Below, piece after piece: positions 32,586 to 43,253 of a stretch of 64,000 bases of DNA (within the stretch, counting starts at the first letter, position 1; each line of letters starts with the position of its first letter). The translations under genes were made by a program, and so were the position numbers. The notes beneath the pieces are model-generated. The model saw nothing but the letters and a program-made list of their open reading frames with translations, was not told the origin of the DNA and ran no database searches. Where the stretch lies: assembly GCA_033239125.1 (NCBI GenBank), contig BSWB01000001.1:140569981-140633980 (forward strand), written 5' to 3'. Origin of the DNA: Fagopyrum homotropicum. Lineage: Eukaryota > Streptophyta > Magnoliopsida > Caryophyllales > Polygonaceae.

Positions 32586-34834
32586 CAAGTATGCGTAGAA
32601 ATTTATACTTCATTTTCTTATGTAACGTCAAACCGACCGTAGAGGCTCTAACCTCATTCTTTCATGTACTTCTTGTACATCTTATATCGACAACAAACTT
32701 TAAAAATTTGGTCTTCTCTTAATCTTGTTGGTCACCTTAAACACCTCTTGGTATTCCATGAACAATCTTCACAACCGTACCAATATGCTCCGTGGAGAAC
32801 GCTAGGTCAATCTCTCCAACCGCAATCACTGAAAGATCCGCTCATTACTTCCCAAGCATTAGCATCATAAACTCTAAGCTTGCAGTGTTGCTCTAATCTT
32901 TGTCATCTCTTTCACGTCATAGCCACTATGACTTCGCCATGCGAGTCACAAAAACCTCGAGTGAGCTTTTGCTCGCGAAAACATGACATCCATATCCTTA
33001 GAACAACCATATCATATCTCCCCTTATATTTCCCCCCCTTTACGCACTATAACCATAGAAGACTCACCTTTCTCTTTGTCCTTCCAATTCCTTTCACCCT
33101 GATCCGTGTCGTTCCTCCATATGACAACCCCATGACCTAAGAAGGTCGCACCGGATCGTTACAATCCCTCCCAACAAGGTACGTTACCATCACTTGTTGG
33201 AATCAGTAAATTGCTACTTGATTAAGACATTTATGCTTCCGTTAATACACCTTCTTATTACTGATATTCAGCCATCACGAATGTTCCAAGTTCTTGTTAC
33301 CCCTCTTCATGATCCCATCTCCTGGGTTACTCTCCCCACCTACACACATCAATAGACAACCCGCACCTGTGCGTTCTCAGTTGTCACCGATTAACTTTTA
33401 TCCGACCTTCTCTGAAGTTAACGACTTACCATTCTACTACACTTTCCATGTTACCACACTTATGAAGGCTACCCTCCTCGGGTACTCTACCTTAATTTCC
33501 ATTAGCTCATTTTACATCCATGCTTTCTTCCTCTTCCGTAAGATAATTATACCTTCTCGACCCTGTTGTGACATATGACTCACTTTCATAGGCTTAACCA
33601 CTCTTCCATCTCTTGCATGATGTTCAGTAAGTGTACCTTCTCAATATCCTGTCCTTAGTTAGCATCCACTCACGTCTCTCTTAGTCGGTATCTTAAGTCT
33701 TTTGATCAAAGCTCCCTTGTTTCATCTTTCACCTTCTTGAGATCATCATCTATACACTCTTCCTCCTCCTCGGCGTGGCTTAGTCTTATCATCAAAACAA
33801 AAACCGATCAACTCCACGTGAATTCCCCCATGCCCTTCTTCTCATAACTCTAGTAATGTTGACACTTCACTTATTGGTACCTCATAAGCTTAACTTACGG
33901 TATCTTAATCTTTCGCAAATGGTCCGTTCACTCTTGTTCATCTTGACTCCAATACTTAGGAGCTTCTAAGGAAAGCTTTGCATCTTAATGGAACACCACC
34001 TTAACCTTGCTAGAACGTACTCATCTCCTCCTCGATTACCTCTTTAGTTGTCCACGCTTCTTCTCGAAGAACTTAAGTTCGTTCTCTCTCTTGGTCTCAT
34101 CGTTGTTTGATCATGACCTCTTTAGAACCGCTTCTACACTTTATTGTTGCTCCCCTTTCTTGTATTGCTCCCATATTGATCCCCCCTTAAGTCGTCTCGA
34201 GTTTTCTTTTACTTGGTTGCCCTTTGTTTACATCACCTTTACTCCTCCTCTTCGACATCCTCTTAAAGGAGTACAAGAACTCCAAGGTGTTCGCCCGAAC
34301 GTAGCGCTCAACTCGATACTTGAGCATATTCATCCTCGTATGTACACTATCCTATGTCAAACAACGTCGTCCAAGGGCGATGATAGGTTCCTATCATCTT
34401 AACTATAAGGCCCATTACTACTAATATAATACTAGCATACCATATGTGTATGTATATATAACTATATATATAAGAATCCGCATATAAGACTATATAAGTT
34501 CTATGTCCACATAACTAATATAACTTATCCGGCATTCCATTACAACAATACAAGATCCAAACATGTATTATAGTCCACATATATAACTATACATATAAAT
34601 CACGTCCATCAAGCAACTACAATCCACATATACTATAGATATCTACATATATACGTATATATCGAAATCCAATAAACTAAGCTGCCGAGATCCGCGGAAG
34701 GAGTGGTGGTCCGTACATTCTACCCCGACTCATGCATGTGATTTTGAAAACGAAAACTCAGAACCCGTGGGGTTCTGTTTATTCCTTATTCGGCCTTTAG
34801 AAGATTGCGAGTGCCATTGTTGTCAACCTAGGGC

Positions 34835-34846
34835 TCTGATACCACT
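34835..34846 (-). other. Primer binding site of the nested element (tRNA-iMet)
   Basis: Minus-strand TGGTATCAGAGC, four bases from the LTR edge at 34851. It fixes the orientation of the element. Confidence 0.92.
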
Positions 34847-34850
34847 TTTG

Positions 34851-37740
34851 TAACACCCCGAATCCGCGGGACTCGGGGCGCTACGGGATTGGGACCTCAC
34901 AATGGGTCCCGACCCTTAGCTTGAAAACAATTTCACCGGATCTTACAACAAGACACAAATAAAGGCAAAACCGAAATACATTTTTATGCAAATGATGTGA
35001 TCCCCAAAAACAACTAAAAGACAACTTCAGCCGAGTTCTCAACTTCAAAGACTCGAACATAAAAAAACATAACAATATACAAGATACAATACCCAAATAC
35101 AACTCCAATCAAACCCCTCCTAAAATGTACGGAACCCCGGCTGCCCACTCTTTCGGATCTCTCGACCGCATTCCTAACCTGCAAGACAATCTACAACAAT
35201 CGGTATAAAACCGTTAGCTAATATTCGAGGCATTAGAATCAAGGTGAAAGGCACAAACACAAGTCAATCATCATAAACACCCAATACACTCCAAAGCAAA
35301 CAAGTCCGGTTTATTATCTTATTATTATTAAGTCATATCCCGTTCTAATTTAACTTAGGTTGTGACACGAGAGTCACCGAAACTCGCCTCGGTCCCTACT
35401 TACCGGCATGGAATGGTACTGATGCATCTGACCGTCTACCAGCACGGGATAGTCGCCGAGAACCTCCTAGCTCTCGCGGGAGCCAGACAAGTTGTCACCG
35501 CCCGTTATCATACACTTGGGCCAATATAATATAAAGGTCGGTAATCCTATTTCCGGTTTAGTTGTTATAAACAATAAAGAATAAACACACACCACCAAGC
35601 ACACATCAATGCTAATACAAGGAATACGAGCTAAGTAAGTCCGGAGACTTACCTCGTCCCAAACGCTAACTCACAAAACGCTCTCGCTTCCTTTGGGAAG
35701 AAGCACACAACCTGCTCATAACAAGATATCTATCAAAACCCGCTCAACTCAAGAAGTCTTAGACTTCTACACAAATGATCTACGTAAGATCATTGACTCT
35801 CATTCTAGGACCGCATCCTAGAATCCCTCATGCTCACACCATACTCAACACAAGCTAGAAGTCCTAAGACTTCTAAACCCTCGGATCTCGCAAGATCATA
35901 GCTCACAACGCAACTAGGATAACATGCCTAGTCCAAACAAACTCGACGGTAACAACACCATGCTAGGATAAGCATATCCTAGCCCATAAACTCAACAACC
36001 ATATACTCCAATTCTCAAACCTCACAAGCCTCACAAGATAACATCAAAACCATAAGTCCTAAAACATTTCACAATCCTCAAACACTCAGCTAAGGTTCAA
36101 AGCCACTACTTGGCATTCACTCTAAGTTATTCTAGATTATCCAACCTAGCATGATACTAATACTAAACATTACTAGATTGCGGGAAAGGATACTCACACG
36201 ACGTCAAAAGATGGAAGTCGATCAATGGATGTCCACTTGGACTCGTTAGGCCTTTATCGGGACGCTTCCGAACCTAACACCAAAATTAAGCAAATTTAGC
36301 ATATATGCTAAATTTGAACGGAATATATAATATATATAACTCTAAGGAAAAACTCGTTTTCAAAAGTCAACGTTAAAAACCCGGGATTAAATCTTTGAGC
36401 CATAACTGAATTAATCCAACAAAGACATAATATACCGTGTGTAAAAATATAAGAATACCCGTATTTAAAATCCAAGGTTAAAGCAATAAGAACATTGTCC
36501 GGGACAAAATATACGATTACATACACATGGGTCATAACATATAACAAATATAAACTATAAGAATTAAATCCGTTATAAAACTTTGGTTGAAAGTCCGTAA
36601 TAACATTTTCCGGGCAACTCATGAAGTTCCATAAACTTGGAATACATTCCGTAAATAAAACATTGGGCCAAAATCTGTAAATAATTCCAGCAGGGGTAAA
36701 ATTGCTAAATTTCCATGAGAGTGGATCAAAAACTACAATTACAAAAAGAGTGGGTAAATTCTGCAATTAACCATAAAAAGTGGGGCCCGATTTTAATTAA
36801 AGAAGAAGGGTTTCTTCAACCCTGAGATGCGAATGACAGATGAGGGAAGCAGCGCGACGGCGGGCCAGGGAGGCTGCACTAGCGGCGGCCAAGGGCTCCG
36901 GCAAGGTTCCAGTAGCGGCGAGGCAAGGCGGCGGAGCTTCGGGGCTGTTCGCGGCGGCTGCAGACGGGTAACATTGGTTGGCTTCCTTCTCCGGCGTCGA
37001 CGGTGCGACACTGCAAGCGACAGGGGATTGGTAGTGGTTCCTCTCCACGGCGGCGAGGGCGGGGCGAGGCAGCAGTGGAGGCAAGGAGATGGCTCCTCAG
37101 CGCGACTCCGGTGGTGGTTGCAGGGAAAAGAATGTGGTGAAGTCAACAAGGGAGAGTTCCATTGCTGGTTGTGGTTCGAGCAGAAAGAGAGCAACCGAGG
37201 CTGCTACTGCGTGAGGAGTGATAGGGAAGAGAGGTCGGAGTAGGTGCACTCGGGCATGAAGAGAGGAGATCGAGAGGGAAGTGAGGCTGTTGGAGTTAAG
37301 TTTCCTGCTTCCACCTTGTTTGAGTGAAGGAAAATGAGAGGTTGAGTGTGAGAGGGAAGGGTCGGTAGTTGTGTAGGATAGCTGGGCAGCTAGGAAGGTG
37401 AGGACGACAAGGAAGGTTCATCAATAGGTCAGGGGAAAGGTATGGTAAGAAGGAAAAGAGAAAAGAAATTATAATACTTAAATAATTAACCCGATAGAAA
37501 AATATGCGGAACGGGATTTTCGAATCGAAGTCATTCCCGATTTCTTCTTTTTTTTTTTTTTTTCAAAAAAAGATGATACGGGTCTACGTTAACGTATAAA
37601 AAAAATATATATATAATCATACTTGGTAAAGGTATTTTACGCCTTAAAATAATTTAAAAGAAAATGATTGAGCTAAATAAATATCGATAAAAGTATGAAT
37701 ATAAATATCGAAAACGCGTCTAATAAAATGGGGCGTTACA
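34851..37740 (-). repeat. 5' LTR of the nested Tekay-like element
   Basis: 2890 bp, nearly identical to 27672-30563; by eye differences are scattered single bases plus small changes near 34920 and in homopolymer runs. No gene. Confidence 0.95.
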
Positions 37741-37745
37741 GTATT

Positions 37746-37871
37746 TTCCCCCATGGTGCAGTTGAAGTATGGGGTGAAGCGGGCGGAAGCTTTAAGGTGA
37801 ACGGCCAACGACTCAAGAAGTATACGCCGGAACTCCAAGCTGAAGAGTTCGCGCCTACCGCACTCGAATAA
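37746..37871 (+). pseudogene. Athila-2 integrase, last codons
   Basis: Resumes with FPHGAVEVWGE and ends TALE with TAA at 37869-37871. It matches the end of the Athila-1 integrase at 1450. Confidence 0.9.
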
Positions 37872-38700
37872 GTGCGAGAATGGTCTAGCTACGGACCTTA
37901 AACAAAGCGCTTCTTGGGAGGCAACCCAAGGTATTGCATTTTTGTTTTTGTTTTCGATTCATAGTTTAACTTAGTTTAGACGTTTTTGCTTTGTTTTGCC
38001 TTCGATTCCTTCCGGTATGTTCGTGTTTTTGGATGTAGGAACGATGGAAAAGGAAAAGGGAAGGGTAATGTTGAAGAAAAGTGACGAAACTTGGACTTTC
38101 GAGCTTTACAGAGAGTTCCACGGCCTAAACCACGGTCGTGACAGCTACAGTGACCGTAATTTCCAAAAGCCTTTGAAAAATCACCAAAACCACGGTTCCG
38201 TACAATTCCACGGCCGTGGAACCCCCCGACAGACCGTGATTTTCAAAATTTTGCATGTCACTATATAAACCACGTTCTTCACAAAAACACTTCACAAAAC
38301 CACTTCCACGACCCAATATCGCCGATTCCACGCCCTTCACCTCAAATCTCCGTTCGTTAATCGTTTTTGACGATTCTTCGTTCCAAATTGAAGGAAATTC
38401 GACCACCAACGAGATCCAAGCAACGAATCGAGCGGCAAATCACCAAGGAACGCACAATTCGGATTTTAAAATCCGAAACTTAGGTTTTTCTCCCTCTTCT
38501 TGATCTTTGTCAATTTGGGTTCGTTTTTGCTAGAAATTATAGGAGAACTGCTTGAAACTGGAAGGAATTAGACTAGGGCTGCCTGATTGCTGAATTTGAG
38601 TGCTGATTGTTGAGTTTTGAGAAAAACTGAGACGAATCACGGTCCTTGACAGTTCCACGGCCGTGGAAATACCAAGAACAGGCCGTAATTCTGAATAGTG
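37872..38700 (+). other. Athila-2 spacer between pol and the extra 3' ORF
   Basis: About 830 bp. It contains two exact CCACGGCCGTGG palindromes (38208-38219, 38655-38666), each in a local array of half-sites, and a CTATATAAACC sequence near 38261 that could be a TATA-like element. A pyrimidine-rich stretch ending GGATGTAG near 38038 could act as a splice acceptor for a subgenomic RNA; this is only a guess. A short open frame here has no recognised domain. Confidence 0.6.
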
Positions 38701-40265
38701 ATGGATTTTGTGAGAAGAGTTTCAGGGAGGATTAAGGAGAAGAAGAATGACCAGAACAAAAAGACGAAGGGTAACCCCTCTTCCTCTTCATCCTCTAGAG
38801 CACCACCACCTTCTTCCCCTTCACCTCCATCATCACCTTCATCACCCGCACCTCCTAGCCCTAGAGTACCGACCATTCATGAGGATCACCTCGATGCATT
38901 CGAGAGGATCCATGAGAGGGCTGTGATTGGACCTAGGTACCTATTGTTAGAGGATCTAGCTCCTATTAACATCATAGATGACCTTACTTGGCTCTTGGAT
39001 AGAGCCGGACTAGTTGTCTTCTCGGCTATCCGAGAAGACGCTTATGAGGAGATTACGAGAGAGGTTGTGACGTCTTTCAAGCACAGCCATGTGGATAGGA
39101 CCGTTTCTTTCCGTCTTATGGAAAGAAACTATGATTTTTCCATCCGTGAGTTCGGAACCTTCTTTGGGTTCCATGAGACCTTCAATGGTCGTTTTCCTAG
39201 TGGCGTTTACGCCAAAGATTTTTGGGAGGAGGTAGCTATGATTTACGCCAGCGAGGACCGCTGGCAACCAGCTGACACCAAGGCTAAGTTGATGTATCAC
39301 TTAGCCTTGAAGATTGCTCACCGTGTTCTTTTGGAGTGTCTCTTCCCTAGGACGGAGACACCTCAAAAGATCAAGACGGATGAGCTCTTTCTGTTATATT
39401 CTATGCTGTATGGGCGCCGAGCTGACTGTGCCACCCTCTTAGCTGCTACCATGAGCAAGCTTAAGAACAAGAGGAAGGGCAACATTGGATATGGTGGGAT
39501 AGTTACCCATCTTGCTAGGAGTTTGGGGGTTGATATTTCTGCATGTACCCGCATACCAGCCGTACCCTTAGACTTCATGCCTTCATGACTAGAGGTCTCA
39601 TCTTCCCCACACATAGAGGTCTGCCTTATGCGGCCATGCCTTGGGAGAGCAGGACGGGTAGGGGTATTGAGTGGCTACAGGAGTACTCCATTATGGCTGG
39701 ACGCCATAATTGGAAGGAGACGTTCGCTGCTATGCGTGCGAACAGGATTGCAGCCCCTCCATATGTCCCACCACCGCCCGTAGTTGAGGAGGAGGAGATG
39801 AGAGATCAGTATGAGGGTGGAGGAGGAGCAGAGCAGGAGTTTGGCACGTTTCCGGATCAGCCGGATGCGGCCTCCGATGTGCCTAGACGTTCTCCACGTC
39901 CAGCTAGAGCTTCAGATTTGTCTTCTCGCCGTGCCAGCGTGAGTGAGAGACCCACTTGGATGGACACGCCTCCTGCATGGTATGGAGCTCCACCTCCATG
40001 GTCCGCACAGCAGACATCAGCACCAGCACCAGCACCAGCAAACGCGCCAGGATGGTACAGTCAGGCCCCGGGATGGTATGAGCAGATGCCGGATTGGGCT
40101 ACTGGCCTTTCGGAGAGAGTGGGAGCATTGGAGATTCGAGCCGATGCTAGAGATGGACGCATGGACGACCTCGATCACATGATGAGAGACGTCTACCGCC
40201 AGCAGTTTTGGCGGCACTACAACTCCAGCTTCTCTCCATTCCCGCCTCCACCAGCGCCGCAGTGA
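38701..40265 (+). pseudogene. Athila extra 3' ORF (env position), frameshifted
   Basis: Two overlapping frames, 38701-39588 and 39543-40265, are together the open reading frame found downstream of pol in Athila elements; a shift near 39575 separates them. The first part starts MDFVRRV, has a Lys-rich then Ser/Pro low-complexity segment, and a conserved globular part (FLLYSMLYGRRADCATLLAA). The second part is Pro/acidic with repeated Trp-Tyr motifs and a coiled-coil-like end (LSERVGALEIRADARDGRMD). I see no signal peptide or membrane segment, so 'env-like' describes position, not demonstrated function. Alternatively it is the Athila ORF of unknown role. Confidence 0.75.
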
Positions 40266-41491
40266 TGATGCATGACCGACAGTTTTAGCCGCTCCACCGC
40301 CGTTTTGTGAGTTTCTTTTTCTTTTCTTTCTTTTCTTCTTTTCTTTCTTCTATTTGAACATTAGGGACAATGTTTGTTCCAAGTATGGGGTGGGGTGTGA
40401 CTAAAAGTTTGTAATAACTCTTACTCACTATGTTTGCTTCTATCGAGACTATCTTGCATGTTCATTATATTGTTGCACGTTTCATTATTGCATTGCATGA
40501 AAAAGAACTTGAAAAACCCATAAAAATTGAAAAATTTTGAAAATTTTGTGCTTCTAAGGAATTGAGATGATTTCTATGATAATCGCTACTTGTGAATTGA
40601 GTTTGATGACAATTGCATGCTTAAACGAATAGTGAATTGAAAAGAAATTGAATGAGTTGATTATACCTCTTTTGCAAGTTTCATAATGTGATGAATGTTA
40701 CTTAAATCATGTTGAGGAATTGAAGTTGAAATCACACTATAAGTTCTTATACTTCTTGTTGAGATGATTAAGGCAATTCGATTTTTTCTTTCTTCTTTCT
40801 TTGATCATTTAGCTCCTCATTGAAATATTGACCTCCTTTACCTATCCGGAAATTTGGAGAAGTGAATGAAAAAGGCATGTTTGATGTGGGAGGGCCATGA
40901 AAGCAATTATGTGCGCTAAGGGTTTGAGGCATCTCATAAAAATTGAGAAACACCAATCTCCTAGGTTTCGGTTTTTGTGCACCTCTATCCATAACTCCAA
41001 AAGTAAAGTCGAAAAATGAAAGGAAGAGAGCGAAGCTCTAAGTTGAAGGTGTGCGGAAACCGCAAGAGAAGAAGAAAGAGTAGTTGTCCACTTTCCCGGA
41101 TTCATGCACCACATTCCTTAAAGTTTCCTTCCCCTTCCACATTCTAGACCTTTTCCTTTGAAAGTCCTTAAGATCAAAAGAATGTTATATGGCTTGGTGA
41201 TCTAAATTGAAGTTTCTTATGATTGATTTTGATAATGTTTGAAGGTTATGATGCTTGTATAGAAGTTTATTTGATTCATGAGCTTTCTTTACTCTATACT
41301 CTTTGATTAAGTGTATGAAAGTCCTATAAATGATTGAAGCAAGATTTGAGAATGATCTATTGTTTAGAAGGCACATTCAACCAAAAGAAGTATTGCTTTG
41401 AGAAGGTACACATATTTCATCCTAACTCTTGTTTTTAAATCTTTTGAAAGACCTTGCTTAGGGACAAGCAAGTGGCAAGTATGGGGTTATT
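40266..41491 (+). other. Athila-2 3' untranslated region with two purine-rich tracts
   Basis: No gene. AAGTATGGGGTGGGG (40381-40395) lies 1.1 kb upstream of the LTR, and a related CAAGTATGGGGTTATT (41476-41491) directly abuts it. The second is the presumed polypurine tract for plus-strand DNA synthesis. The first has the same place in Athila-1 and Athila-3. TC-rich and AT-rich DNA lies between. Confidence 0.75.
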
Positions 41492-43248
41492 TGTTAGCAT
41501 GAAATATTGTGATATTTTAGGCACGTTTTCTAAGTGTATTTGATCCATATTGATAGTCATTGATTGAGCATTGATGCATTTGTGAGCTAGTTTATCTATA
41601 ATGTCGATATAGAGATCTACACAAGCTTTATGTTGATTATAGGTGATTGAGCGCCATTTCAGAACGGAATTGAGCAAGGATGAAGTTGTTTGACATGTCC
41701 ATGGATTTAGGACATTCTTAGGAGCAAAAGGAGTGTCAACTTGAAGAATGCACGAGGCTAGGGAAGAATCACATTCTTGCCCTAAACCACGCTCTAAAAT
41801 ACGGCTGTACTACTTTCCACGTTCAAGTCCACGGCCGTGGAACCATAGCAAATGAAGCGTGGTTCATTCTAGTAGCTTCTACGGCCGTGGAGAAGATGGT
41901 TCAAACCGTGTTGATTTCCACGCTCTAAATTATGGTCGTGGAACCTTCCACAACCGTGATCTTGGCGATCTTTTTCGCCACACTTTAAGCCACGATCTTT
42001 TAAAAGATTGGGCCGGGCCGAAAGTTTATCTTACACTATAAAAGGACGGACGAAGAGAGATTCCGTCACCTCTTCTTAGATGCACCTCGCTTTAGACCTC
42101 CGCTTAGAGATCTTGCAACCTTTGCTTAGATCCATCTTGCACTTGTGTTTGGGATTGCCCTAATTTCGCTTTTGGCGGAAGTGGTTTTGAAGGATTTTTG
42201 CGCAGCACTATTGTGATTTCCGGATTGACGGAAGATCGAAGATTTGGAAGATTGTTCGCAAGAAGATTTCTCCTCTTGTTTAGGTTTGATTTAGAAGACG
42301 GATTGACATCCCGTTCTTCCTTCTTATCTAAGATTTGTGTTTGTTTGTGTTATTCCGAATCTAGTGACGATTAGTGTTCTTGATTGTGACTTTGAGACTG
42401 ATTTGAGAGTTATTGAAGGTTTTCGGAAGTTTTCATCTTTCAATCTTTTAATTCTTGAATTTGATATCAATATGACTATTGTTGGCTAAAAACCCTTAAC
42501 AATTCTAAGGTGAAGGGTTGATAGTTGTGGCTTAGATGATGATAGATCGATCGTAAACAGATTGGACCCTGAGAGTTAGAAAGAATCGCCGACGAACCCT
42601 AAATTACGGCCTGTTCTTGAGTCCACGACCGTGGAACCTCAAGAACTAACCGTGATTTCCCTTAAGTTTACGAACTTGCTTTTACTTTAATCCAAAGTTA
42701 TAGATTTGCTTTAACTTAGTCTTGGCTTGTCTTTTCTAGGTGGTAGTGAAGCCTCAACAACCTCTACCTCGATTGTGAGTGTCACAACCTTAATCGATTT
42801 AGCTAGTCTTGATCTTTGGATTACAAGTTTGGGTATTTGATATTAATTCTTGCCTTTAGAACCTTTCTATATTGAAGCCTCAACAACCTGTATAGAGAGT
42901 ATCTTGTAGGTGAGTCATATAAGGTTTTTGGAACTTCACCGTACGATTACCTTACATTAGCATACCTTTGCATATCTTAAACTCTGTCCTTATATCATTA
43001 GTTTATCTTGAATCGATTGCCACAGCTGGATACTTGGATCTTTAGGATTGTTGTTTTCCCAATAATTTGCAAAGCTCTTACATTTACTTGCTTGATAATC
43101 TGCAATTGAATTTGTTCTTCCCAAATCCCTGTGTTCGATACTCTGGAATTCTTGCTTAACTACGTCAATCCGTACACCGCGGGTTCGCTTACTTGATTCT
43201 AGTTTTATAAATTTAAAGCTTATTTGCACGCACGCTAAGTGGCGAATA
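41492..43248 (+). repeat. Athila-2 3' LTR
   Basis: 1757 bp, same length as the 5' LTR, starting TGTTAGCATG and ending GGCGAATA (terminal CA changed to TA). TATA box at 42037-42044; hairpin at 42605-42656. Confidence 0.96.
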
Positions 43249-43253
43249 AGGAG
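43249..43253 (+). other. Target-site duplication, right copy (AGGAG)
   Basis: Matches 20043-20047. The outer RT gene resumes immediately after. Confidence 0.95.

Larger units (their letters stand above)
30564..34850 (-). other. Decayed interior of the nested Tekay-like element
   Basis: 4.29 kb without an intact gene. Readable fossils are listed separately (RT 31787-31890, integrase C-terminus 30802-31020). The RT fossil lies only about 0.85 kb from the integrase end, where an intact element has over 2 kb, so most of RNase H and integrase is deleted. It contains a T30 run (32556-32585). I could not recognise gag or protease in 31900-34800. Confidence 0.8.
27672..37740 (-). mobile_element. Non-autonomous Tekay/Del-like Ty3/gypsy element
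   Basis: 10.07 kb: LTRs 27672-30563 and 34851-37740 around a 4.29-kb interior. Minus orientation is shown by the PBS (TGGTATCAGAGC, 34846-34835) next to the right-hand LTR and by the TTTCGGGACGAAACTTG motif that normally ends chromovirus pol next to the left-hand LTR (about 30576-30600). The interior has no frame longer than about 130 codons; only RT and integrase fossils can be read. The LTRs are almost identical and the GTATT duplication is intact, so it moved recently despite lacking proteins. Confidence 0.93.
20048..43248 (+). mobile_element. Athila-2: Athila-lineage Ty3/gypsy element, itself interrupted
   Basis: 5' LTR 20048-21804, PBS 21811-21828, gag-pol from 21992, integrase split by the insertion 27672-37740, pol stop at 37871, extra 3' ORF 38701-40265, 3' LTR 41492-43248, flanked by AGGAG. 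Without the nested element it would be about 13.1 kb, a usual Athila size. The LTRs are both 1757 bp and differ at about 22 positions by eye (near 1.3 percent), many of them C/T or G/A, so this is a fairly recent insertion into the older outer element. Confidence 0.96.

Noticed and set aside
30564..34850. Possible unknown host gene or novel system in the 4.3-kb interior of the nested element
   Set aside because: RT and integrase fossils plus PBS and pol-end motif show it is decayed chromovirus DNA; the remaining small frames have no shared domain or codon signal.
37996..38268. Ninety-codon open frame in the Athila-2 spacer as a small gene
   Set aside because: It is largely made of translated palindrome half-sites and is not conserved as a frame in Athila-1; kept as spacer DNA.
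38637..38876. Gly/Glu-rich minus-strand frame
   Set aside because: Antisense of the Ser/Pro stretch of the Athila extra ORF.
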